Source: Chloroflexota bacterium
Lineage (GTDB): Bacteria > Chloroflexota > Anaerolineae > DTPP01
NCBI GenBank assembly: GCA_012514615.1
Contig: JAAYZY010000071.1
Coordinates: 1-15,457 of the forward strand
DNA length: 15,457 bases
Reading direction: 5' to 3'
In this document: positions 9,315 to 14,816 of the stretch, one piece after another
Position numbering within the stretch: position 1 is the stretch's first letter
Layout of the letters: each line of letters begins with the position of its first letter
Translations under genes and position numbers: made by a program
The notes under the pieces: model-generated
What the model saw: only the letters and a program-made list of their open reading frames with translations
Told to the model about the DNA's origin: nothing
Database searches by the model: none

Positions 9315-9857
9315 CTAGTCTGCGTTGTTGAGAAGCGCTTGCCAGCGGCTAGCGTGAAGGTGGCATATGGCAACAGCCAAAGCATCCGCCGTATCGTCAG
9401 GACGCGGGACTTCTGCAAGGTTCAGCAACACCCGAACCATCTCTTGCACCTGCTCTTTGGGCGCCGCCCCGTAGCCGGTCACCGCCTGTTTCACCTGCTG
9501 CGGTGTGTACTCCACCACCGGCAGGCCGGCGTGGGCAGCCGCCAGCAAGACCACCCCCCGGGCCTGCCCCACAGCAAAGGCGGTGCGGACGTTGCGGCTG
9601 AAGAAGAGCTCTTCCACCGCCACCACATCCGCCGCGCTCTCGTCCACCAGGCGCCTCACTGCCCGATAGATCTCGGCTAGCCGCTGCGGCAGGCTGAGGG
9701 TGGCTTCCGTCGTCAGCGTGCCGCACCCCTGCACCTGCAAGTGAGCTCCGTCACCCTCCACCAAACCGTAGCCCAAGCGGGCGGTGCCCGGGTCGATGCC
9801 CAGCACCCGCAGCGACGGCCAATGGCCCGGGGAGGGGATGGCGGCAGCCGGCGTCAC
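9315..9857 (-). CDS. ruvC: Crossover junction endodeoxyribonuclease RuvC
   Basis: RuvC nicks Holliday junctions symmetrically to resolve them into duplexes. The RNase H-like fold carries all four acidic catalytic residues: D22 in LGIDPG, E82 in AVEELFF, and D155/D158 in the PDDTADALA block (equivalent to D7, E66, D138, D141 of the E. coli enzyme). The open frame runs further upstream, but that part overlaps yebC and is unrelated to RuvC. I chose the GTG at 9857, which begins one base after the yebC stop (TGA C GTG) with GGAGG at 9870-9874 inside yebC; this gives 180 residues and suggests translational coupling. It adds ~15 residues before the conserved RVLGIDPG. A CTG at 9812 or GTG at 9806 would give the family's usual N-terminus but has no obvious ribosome binding site. 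Confidence 0.93.
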   Translation of the reverse strand: MTPAAAIPSPGHWPSLRVLGIDPGTARLGYGLVEGDGAHLQVQGCGTLTTEATLSLPQRLAEIYRAVRRLVDESAADVVAVEELFFSRNVRTAFAVGQARGVVLLAAAHAGLPVVEYTPQQVKQAVTGYGAAPKEQVQEMVRVLLNLAEVPRPDDTADALAVAICHLHASRWQALLNNAD

Positions 9858-9858
9858 G

Positions 9859-10614
9859 TCAGTCGCCGCCCTCCACAGCAGCCAGGGCCTCGTCGGACAC
9901 ATCCAAGTTAGAGTAGACCTGCTGCACGTCGTCCAACTCTTCCAGCCCCTCGATGAGGTTGAGGTTCTGCACCGTCTCCCGCACCCCAAGGGAGAGCCAG
10001 GTCTTGGGCACTTTGTAGATCGGCTCCTCGCTGTCGAACTCCACACCACGCCCGCTCAGGAACTCCCGCACCCACTGGAAGTTCTCCGGCTCGGTGTAGA
10101 TCTCCATGGTGGTGTCGCCGACTTCCACGTCGTCGGCCCCGGCCTCAATGGCCAGCTCCAGCAGCTTGTCGGGGTTCTGTTCCTCCAACAGAACAGCCAG
10201 GTAACCCTTGGTATCGAACTGCCAGGCCACCGACCCGCTCTCGCCCAGTCTGCCCCCGGCCCGGGTGAAGAGCCGACGCACGTCGGCCACGGTACGGTTG
10301 CGGTTATCGGTGTAGACGTCCACCAGCAAGGCCACTCCGTGGGGGCCGTAGCCTTCGTAGGTCATCTCTTCGATGGCCGCGCCCTTCTCCAGGCCGCCGC
10401 CGCGTCGGATGGCACGCTCAATATTGTCTTTCGGCATGTTGGCCGCACGGGCCTTTTCCACCACCAAACGCAGCTTGAAGTTGCTGTCGGGGTCGGCCCC
10501 GTCGCGAGCAGCAATTTCGATCTCGCGCCCCACCTTGGTGAACAGCTTGCCACGTTTGGCGTCTTCTGCGCCCTTCTTCCGCTTGATGGTCGCCCACTTG
10601 GAATGACCGGACAT
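9859..10614 (-). CDS. yebC: YebC/PmpR family protein (translation or transcription regulatory factor)
   Basis: A 251-residue member of the YebC/PmpR/TACO1 family. These proteins have been described as DNA-binding regulators and, for several members, as ribosome-associated factors easing translation of difficult (proline-rich) stretches. The start is clear: the ATG at 10614 opens MSGHSKWATIKRKKG, the invariant family N-terminus, with GGAGG about ten bases upstream; the frame continues upstream without homology. Other family blocks are ARDGADPDSN, RAANMPKDNIERAI and the YEGYGPHGVALLVD segment. It heads the yebC-ruvC-response regulator-ruvA cluster, matching the widespread yebC-ruvC linkage. An extended -10 promoter lies at 10704-10712 and the stop overlaps the ruvC initiation region by position. 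Confidence 0.96.
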   Translation of the reverse strand: MSGHSKWATIKRKKGAEDAKRGKLFTKVGREIEIAARDGADPDSNFKLRLVVEKARAANMPKDNIERAIRRGGGLEKGAAIEEMTYEGYGPHGVALLVDVYTDNRNRTVADVRRLFTRAGGRLGESGSVAWQFDTKGYLAVLLEEQNPDKLLELAIEAGADDVEVGDTTMEIYTEPENFQWVREFLSGRGVEFDSEEPIYKVPKTWLSLGVRETVQNLNLIEGLEELDDVQQVYSNLDVSDEALAAVEGGD

Positions 10615-10703
10615 CCTTCTCCCCCTCCGTCTGGGAATCCGAGTCAGGGGTCGGCGCTCCTCCCGCGTCCTGCGGGAAGTCTCTGCACTTACCCCTTGCA
10701 CCC

Positions 10704-10712
10704 ATTATACCA
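10704..10712 (-). promoter_or_regulatory. Extended -10 promoter for the yebC-ruvC-RR-ruvA cluster
   Basis: On the minus strand the sequence TGGTATAAT gives a perfect -10 hexamer (10709 down to 10704) with a TG dinucleotide one base upstream, the extended -10 arrangement. I see no good -35 at 17 bases, which fits an extended -10 promoter. Transcription would begin near 10697 and give a leader of about 80 bases before yebC. The leader contains a 6-bp GC hairpin (10661-10666 with 10672-10677) of unclear meaning. Confidence 0.65.
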
Positions 10713-10763
10713 TCAGGCTGCAATTCGCGCTAGCGGCGCCTTGCCCCCTGTTGGCGATGCCAC

Positions 10764-10792
10764 TTGACGAATCCGGCGCAGGGTTGTATAAT
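10764..10792 (+). promoter_or_regulatory. Sigma-70-type promoter for tRNA-Asn
   Basis: TTGACG at 10764-10769 and TATAAT at 10787-10792 are separated by exactly 17 bases, one mismatch from the housekeeping consensus. The -10 ends 13 bases before the mature tRNA 5' end, so a very short 5' leader is expected for RNase P. It is oriented away from the yebC promoter about 55 bases to the left. Confidence 0.85.
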
Positions 10793-10805
10793 GCCGCCAA
10801 CGTAT

Positions 10806-10878
10806 TCCTCGGTAGCTCAATTGGCAGAGCGTCCGGCTGTTAACCGGTAGGTTGCAGGTTCGAGTCCTGCCCGAGGAG
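10806..10878 (+). tRNA. tRNA-Asn (anticodon GTT)
   Basis: A 73-base cloverleaf can be folded by hand. The acceptor stem pairs TCCTCGG (10806-10812) with CCGAGGA (10871-10877). The D stem is GCTC/GAGC (10815-10818, 10827-10830). The anticodon loop CTGTTAA (10837-10843) carries GTT at 10839-10841, reading asparagine codons. The T arm is GCAGG-TTCGAGT-CCTGC (10854-10870). The discriminator base is G at 10878, and CCA is not encoded. The outermost anticodon-stem pair (10832 with 10848) is T-T, a mismatch where a pair or G-T wobble is usual; the other four pairs are G-C. The identity as Asn agrees with the overall similarity to bacterial tRNA-Asn genes. Confidence 0.97.
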
Positions 10879-10881
10879 CTG

Positions 10882-10911
10882 GCAAGGCCCAGTCGGCTGA
10901 CTGGGCCTTGC
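10882..10911 (+). terminator. Perfect 13-bp hairpin after tRNA-Asn, without a T tract
   Basis: GCAAGGCCCAGTC (10882-10894) is followed after a four-base loop (GGCT) by its exact reverse complement (10899-10911). It begins four bases after the mature tRNA end, where a terminator or a 3'-processing barrier is expected. What follows is GTCTGCC, not a run of T, so classical intrinsic termination is uncertain. Confidence 0.6.
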
Positions 10912-10987
10912 GTCTGCCGGGCCCCTGTGCGTCGTCAGGCCGCCGCCTCCATCGCACGACGCGGGCACGGGCGGAACGGGAGAATCC

Positions 10988-12166
10988 ATGCCACCTGCGG
11001 AAGAACACCCAACCCCCGGCTTCCAGACCGATCGCGTCCTCACCCTCACCGCCGCCCATGCCCTCCACGATGTCTATGCGGCATTCCTGGCGCCGCTGCT
11101 GCCTCACTTCATTGAGGTCTTTCGGCTCACCAAGACCGAGGCCGGCCTGCTGAGCATGGTGGTGCAGGGCGCTTCACTGATCCAGCCGTTCATCGGCCGA
11201 GCCGCCGACCGCTTCAACCTGGTGCCGCTGGTCATGCTGACGCCAGCCGTCACCGCAACCGTCATGAGCCTCATCGGCATCGCCCCGAGCTACGGCTGGC
11301 TGGTGCTGCTTCTGCTGGTGTCGGGCTTCAGCTCGGCCGGCATCCACGCCACCGGGCCGGTGCTCACTGGCAACGTCTCCGGCGACAAGCTGGGCCGTGG
11401 CATGGGCTTCTGGATGGTGGGCGGGGAGCTGGGCCGAGCCTTGGGCCCGGTGGTCATCGTCACAGCGGTGAAGGTGCTGGCCTTCCCGCAGCTCCCCTGG
11501 CTCATGGTGGGCGGCTTCGCCACTTCCGCCGTGCTCTGGGTGCAGCTGCGAGACGTCTCGCTGCGACCGCCCCCCGGCCTGCCGGCAGCGCCGTCGCTGC
11601 GCCAGGGTCTACGCATGATGGGCCCCTTTGTGGGGGTGTTGGCCGGCCTCTTGGCCGCCCGCTCGTTTATGATCGTCACCCTCTCCACCTACCTGCCCAC
11701 CCTGCTGACGGAGGAAGGGAGCAGCCTGTGGCTCGCCGGCGTCTCGCTCACAGCGCTGGAGACGGCGGGCGTCGTGGGGGCGCTGATCGGGGGGTCGTTG
11801 AGCGACCGCCTGGGCCGCCGCCGGGTCCTCTTCGGCTCCATGATCAGCTCTTCCCTGCTGATGCTGCTCTTCTTGGCGGTGGAAGGCTGGGTGCGCTTCC
11901 CGCTGCTGCTGCTGTTGGGCCTGACCGCGCTGTCGGTGGCCCCGGTAATCATGGCCTCGGTGCAGGAGAACTTCCCCCAGAGCCGCTCCATGGCCAACGG
12001 CATCTACATGGCCCTGAACTTCGGCATTCGCGTGCCGGTGCTGCTGGTGGTGGGCGCCCTGGCCGACTGGCTGGGCCTGCACACGGCCTTCGTCATCAGC
12101 GCCATCCTATCTCTGGTGGGGCTCCCGTTCCTGCGCTGGCTCCCTGTCCCCGAGCGACGGCGCTAG
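10988..12166 (+). CDS. MFS transporter, fosmidomycin-resistance (Fsr)-like
   Basis: A 392-residue major facilitator with about 12 predicted transmembrane helices, acting as a proton-coupled exporter in the cytoplasmic membrane. The opening AAHALHDVYAAFLAPLLPHF and the mid-protein block around HATGPVLTGNVSGDKLGRGMG followed by VGGELGRALGP resemble the Fsr subgroup, which includes fosmidomycin exporters. A loop motif SDRLGRRRVL in the second half (about residues 273-282) is the repeat of the MFS signature between helices 8 and 9. The start is the ATG at 10988 with GGGAGA at 10978-10983. No promoter is evident between the tRNA hairpin and this gene, so it may depend on read-through or on an unrecognised promoter. 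The substrate is unknown; the neighbours give no hint of drug or metal resistance. Confidence 0.87.
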   Translation: MPPAEEHPTPGFQTDRVLTLTAAHALHDVYAAFLAPLLPHFIEVFRLTKTEAGLLSMVVQGASLIQPFIGRAADRFNLVPLVMLTPAVTATVMSLIGIAPSYGWLVLLLLVSGFSSAGIHATGPVLTGNVSGDKLGRGMGFWMVGGELGRALGPVVIVTAVKVLAFPQLPWLMVGGFATSAVLWVQLRDVSLRPPPGLPAAPSLRQGLRMMGPFVGVLAGLLAARSFMIVTLSTYLPTLLTEEGSSLWLAGVSLTALETAGVVGALIGGSLSDRLGRRRVLFGSMISSSLLMLLFLAVEGWVRFPLLLLLGLTALSVAPVIMASVQENFPQSRSMANGIYMALNFGIRVPVLLVVGALADWLGLHTAFVISAILSLVGLPFLRWLPVPERRR

Positions 12167-12178
12167 GCCTGGCGCCAC

Positions 12179-14107
12179 TCACGGCTGGACGGTGATGACG
12201 CCCAACGGCACGTGGTTCGCGCCGGTATCGGACCGCGGCAGCCGCCACAAGCCTTGCTCCCCTTTGAGGTACAGGCCGGCCACCAGGGTGTAGCTGCCCG
12301 GGGGCAGTGTGGGCGGCAGGGTCAGGCGGTAGTGCTGAGGGATGCTCTCGCCGGCTGGCCAGCGGGCCGTGGGGAAGCCATCGCCGCCCAAGGCCGCGTC
12401 GTAGCCGCTCACCCAACGGCCTTGGCCATCCAGCACCTGCACGAAAGCGGTGTAGTTGGCCGAGGCCGGCCCCAAGGCCTGCCAGTAGAGCCCCAGGTAG
12501 ACCGTCTCCCCCACCCGGAAGGAGGGCCAGCCCTCGTCGGCAGGCGGGCCGCCGGCCAGGGCCGTCTGTCGACGCTCGTGGACGAAGCCATCCCTGGTCA
12601 GGTCGAACCCGGCCAACCGCAGGTTGTCTTGAAACGGAACCGCCAGGGGATGCTGGCCCTGGGGCCTCGAGTCGAAGTCGGCATGGTCAGCGAAGCGGAA
12701 CAGCAGCAGCGCCACCCCTTCGAACCCCTGGCGCACCTCCAGCCGCTGGGCGTTGCCCAGCAACCCGTTCAGCACCAAGCGCAGCGGATCCACCAGCGGC
12801 TCTTGCCACAGCACCAGCCAGGCGCGGCGGTGATGGCCGGCGACCTGCTGCAGCGCCTGGGCCGCGGCGCTCTGGGTTAGCGGTTGGTCCAAGTTCACCA
12901 GGAACCCTTCCGGCAGAGGGTAGAGCGGCAGCGCCTGCCCCAGGTAGTAGCGCGCCAGCGGGGCGCTATGCCCCCCCACCAGGATAACGGCGTCGCCCGG
13001 GCGGGCCTGGGCCTGCAAGTAGGTCAGCAGGCCGCGGAAGTCCGGCCGCTGCAGGCTGGGGGTCTGGGACGTGCGCCACAGCGCCCATCCCTGAAACCCC
13101 ACCAGGCCCGCCAATGTCAACGCCGCCAGCGCCCAGCCGCCCCGTCGCCGCCACAGGGCGGCCAGCGCCTCGGCAGCAAGCCAGGTGAGGAGCGGGAAGA
13201 GGAAGATCACGTAGCGCGGAGCGTACTTGGGCCACAGCGAAAGCAGCACGCCGGCCGACAGCAGCGGCGCCCCCACCAAAGCCGCCCACAGCAGCGGCCC
13301 AGGGCAGCGCGGTGAACGAGCCAGGCACGGCGCAGCCGCGCCCCCCAAAGCCAGCAGGAACAGGGCCGCCCCCACGGCCTGGGCAACAGGGACATCGCCC
13401 CAGGAAGGGCCGGCGGCCCACGCCCCTGCCGTCTGCAGGGCCGCCTGGCCCAGGGCAAAGGGCCCCCGCCAGAAGGTGCGGTGCTCCACCGTCCGCCAGG
13501 CCACCCAGAGCCACGGCAGCAAGGCCAGGGGCGAGGCCAGCCACGCCCAGCGGTAGCCTTGCCACCGACCCATGGGGGCCGGCCTGAGGACCAGCAGACC
13601 GTGACCGGCCAGGGCCAGCGCGGCGAAGGGGTGCATCAGCAGGCCGGCTGCGCCCGCTGCAAGGTAGAGCCACGCCGACCACCCGGCCAGCAGCGCATAC
13701 GAGGACAAGGTCACGGCCAATGCCAGCCAGGCATAGGCGCGTGCCTCGCCCGCGTACCACACGGCCAGGGGGCAGCAAGCCCACAGCAGGGCCGCCGCAA
13801 GCCCCCCGCCCCGGCTACCCAGGCGACAGCCCCAGGCCCACAACAGGCAGAGCAGCAGCAGGTCCGGCAGCACCGAGAAGTAGCGCAGGGCCAGGGAAGA
13901 GTCGCCGGCCAGGCGCAGCCAACCGGCCAGCCCCAGGAAGTAGAGGGGCGGGTGATCGGCCAAAGGCAGCTCAGCCGGGTGCTCCGCCATATGCCAGGCC
14001 AGCCCCTCGTCTGGCCAGAGGCTCTGGCCCTTCAGCAGGACCACCCGCAAGGCGAAGCCCGCCCAAGCCAGCCCCAACACGGCCCACCGCCAGCGCGCCT
14101 GGCTCAC
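12179..14107 (-). CDS. GT39-like (GT-C) membrane glycosyltransferase with C-terminal beta-sandwich domain
   Basis: A 642-residue polytopic protein of the dolichyl-/polyprenyl-phosphate-mannose type. The GT-C catalytic signature is the acidic pair D33/E34 in LWPDEGLAW after the first helix, followed by HPPLYF (52-57) and EARAY (121-125). Roughly ten hydrophobic helices run to about residue 345. A soluble region follows, and the last ~155 residues (about 485-642) look like a beta-sandwich with a YTAFVQVLDGQGRW strand pair and LPPGSYTLVAGLY. Such tails occur on glycosyltransferases of this type in Chloroflexota, to my knowledge. It probably transfers a sugar from a polyprenyl-phosphate donor to a surface acceptor. 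I chose the GTG at 14107 because the alternative GTG at 14146 shares bases with the -35 box of the divergent promoter. It converges on the MFS gene (12-base gap). Confidence 0.87.
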   Translation of the reverse strand: MSQARWRWAVLGLAWAGFALRVVLLKGQSLWPDEGLAWHMAEHPAELPLADHPPLYFLGLAGWLRLAGDSSLALRYFSVLPDLLLLCLLWAWGCRLGSRGGGLAAALLWACCPLAVWYAGEARAYAWLALAVTLSSYALLAGWSAWLYLAAGAAGLLMHPFAALALAGHGLLVLRPAPMGRWQGYRWAWLASPLALLPWLWVAWRTVEHRTFWRGPFALGQAALQTAGAWAAGPSWGDVPVAQAVGAALFLLALGGAAAPCLARSPRCPGPLLWAALVGAPLLSAGVLLSLWPKYAPRYVIFLFPLLTWLAAEALAALWRRRGGWALAALTLAGLVGFQGWALWRTSQTPSLQRPDFRGLLTYLQAQARPGDAVILVGGHSAPLARYYLGQALPLYPLPEGFLVNLDQPLTQSAAAQALQQVAGHHRRAWLVLWQEPLVDPLRLVLNGLLGNAQRLEVRQGFEGVALLLFRFADHADFDSRPQGQHPLAVPFQDNLRLAGFDLTRDGFVHERRQTALAGGPPADEGWPSFRVGETVYLGLYWQALGPASANYTAFVQVLDGQGRWVSGYDAALGGDGFPTARWPAGESIPQHYRLTLPPTLPPGSYTLVAGLYLKGEQGLWRLPRSDTGANHVPLGVITVQP

Positions 14108-14139
14108 CGCCCACCCCCCACAGCGCCGGCCGCCCGCGC

Positions 14140-14168
14140 TTGACACCGCCTCACAGACGCGGTATACT
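14140..14168 (+). promoter_or_regulatory. Near-perfect sigma-70-type promoter for the small membrane protein gene
   Basis: TTGACA (14140-14145) and TATACT (14163-14168) are separated by exactly 17 bases: a perfect -35 and a five-of-six -10. Transcription should begin near 14175. This is the strongest-looking promoter in the window, and it is overlapped just downstream by a palindrome, as expected for a gene that is strong but normally repressed. Confidence 0.85.
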
Positions 14169-14176
14169 CAGGCCAG

Positions 14177-14192
14177 TAGAACATCCGTTCTA
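14177..14192. promoter_or_regulatory. LexA/SOS-type palindromic operator (TAGAAC-N4-GTTCTA)
   Basis: TAGAAC ATCC GTTCTA is a perfect 6-4-6 inverted repeat beginning nine bases after the -10 box, over the predicted transcription start. Its core GAAC-N4-GTTC is the SOS box of Gram-positive bacteria and Actinobacteria (LexA/DinR). I infer that LexA represses the downstream gene; a different dimeric repressor with a similar half-site is the alternative. Confidence 0.6.
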
Positions 14193-14232
14193 TTTCGGAG
14201 CTGCTGTGCAGATGAAGGAGGGAACAGAACCG

Positions 14233-14562
14233 ATGCAGGCCATTAGGAATGGGGCGCTGTTGCTCTTGGTGGGGACGGCCATCACCCTGGCCGTCGTGGT
14301 GGGCAAGGGGTTGAGCCCCGACGCCGGGGCCCTGCTCATGGGCGTGGCGGCGGGCTTCCTGGCCAGCCTGCCGGCTTGCGCAGTGGCGATTCTCTGGGGC
14401 GCACGGCGGCAGCGCCAAGAGCCGCCCGCGCCGCCCCCACCCACTGCCCCACCTCCCACGGTGATCATGCTGCCGGGCGCGGCTGCCGGCGCCGGCTGGC
14501 CCTCGGGCTACCCGACCTATCCGCGGCAGTTCGTGGGCCAAGACGACGAGGACGAGGGCTGA
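14233..14562 (+). CDS. Hypothetical small two-helix membrane protein, possibly SOS-controlled
   Basis: A 109-residue protein I do not recognise. It has two hydrophobic segments likely to span the membrane (about 6-24 and 30-56) joined by a tight GLSPDAG turn, then a basic ARRQRQ end, a proline-rich stretch (about 64-76), a Gly/Ala/Tyr-rich part and an acidic tail ending DDEDEG. Both termini would be cytoplasmic if the basic stretch after helix 2 stays inside. The start is the ATG at 14233, with the strong AAGGAGGG at 14215-14222 ten bases upstream; an in-frame ATG at 14212 has no ribosome binding site before it. It is monocistronic by appearance, with its own near-perfect promoter and an overlapping GAAC-N4-GTTC palindrome. 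Several SOS-induced cell-division inhibitors in other phyla are small membrane proteins, so such a role is conceivable but unproven. Confidence 0.8.
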   Translation: MQAIRNGALLLLVGTAITLAVVVGKGLSPDAGALLMGVAAGFLASLPACAVAILWGARRQRQEPPAPPPPTAPPPTVIMLPGAAAGAGWPSGYPTYPRQFVGQDDEDEG

Positions 14563-14733
14563 GGCGTTGGGCGCGGCCCAGCCCTGCCCTGTGTCAGCCC
14601 TGCCGCCAGACGGTTGCCCTACCATGCGCCGGCTGCGCTCCCGGGCTCAAGTGGCCACGGCGACGCCGCGGTCGGCCCTGCCGGCTATTGTACCGCGTGA
14701 CGGGGGGGAGTCAAACGCCTTGGGCCGCTGCCT

Positions 14734-14762
14734 TTGGCGTTGCACCCTCGCTAAGGTATACT
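14734..14762 (+). promoter_or_regulatory. Sigma-70-type promoter for the femX-like gene
   Basis: TTGGCG (14734-14739) and TATACT (14757-14762) are separated by exactly 17 bases. The -35 is four of six, the -10 five of six. Transcription would begin near 14769, giving a leader of about 48 bases that holds the hairpin at 14782-14809. The 14563-14733 stretch before it holds no gene I can support, only a weak 5-bp hairpin after the small gene's stop. Confidence 0.65.
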
Positions 14763-14781
14763 GGCAGCAGCAGGCCCCGGC

Positions 14782-14809
14782 CCCCCAGGGGGCGTCGGGC
14801 CCCAGGGGG
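14782..14809 (+). promoter_or_regulatory. GC-only leader hairpin that sequesters the femX Shine-Dalgarno sequence
   Basis: CCCCC (14782-14786) can pair with GGGGG (14805-14809), enclosing an inner stem GGGGC (14789-14793) with GCCCC (14799-14803) and a GTCGG loop. The stems are separated only by a small internal loop (A, G opposite A). All ten pairs are G-C. The 3' arm is the only plausible Shine-Dalgarno sequence for the ATG at 14817, seven bases further on, so translation should be hindered unless the hairpin opens. Confidence 0.5.
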
Positions 14810-14816
14810 ATGGTCC

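Noticed and set aside
10661..10677. 6-bp GC hairpin in the yebC leader as a riboswitch or attenuator
   Set aside because: It is too short and isolated, without an alternative pairing partner or known aptamer features.
10859..10911. tRNA-Asn 3' end plus palindrome as a phage or element attachment site
   Set aside because: There is no integrase, no second copy of the tRNA end and no mobile gene nearby; the flanking genes are ordinary.
14563..14580. Short hairpin after the small gene's stop as an intrinsic terminator
   Set aside because: Only about five pairs with a three-base loop and no T tract follow the stop, which is not above background in such GC-rich DNA.
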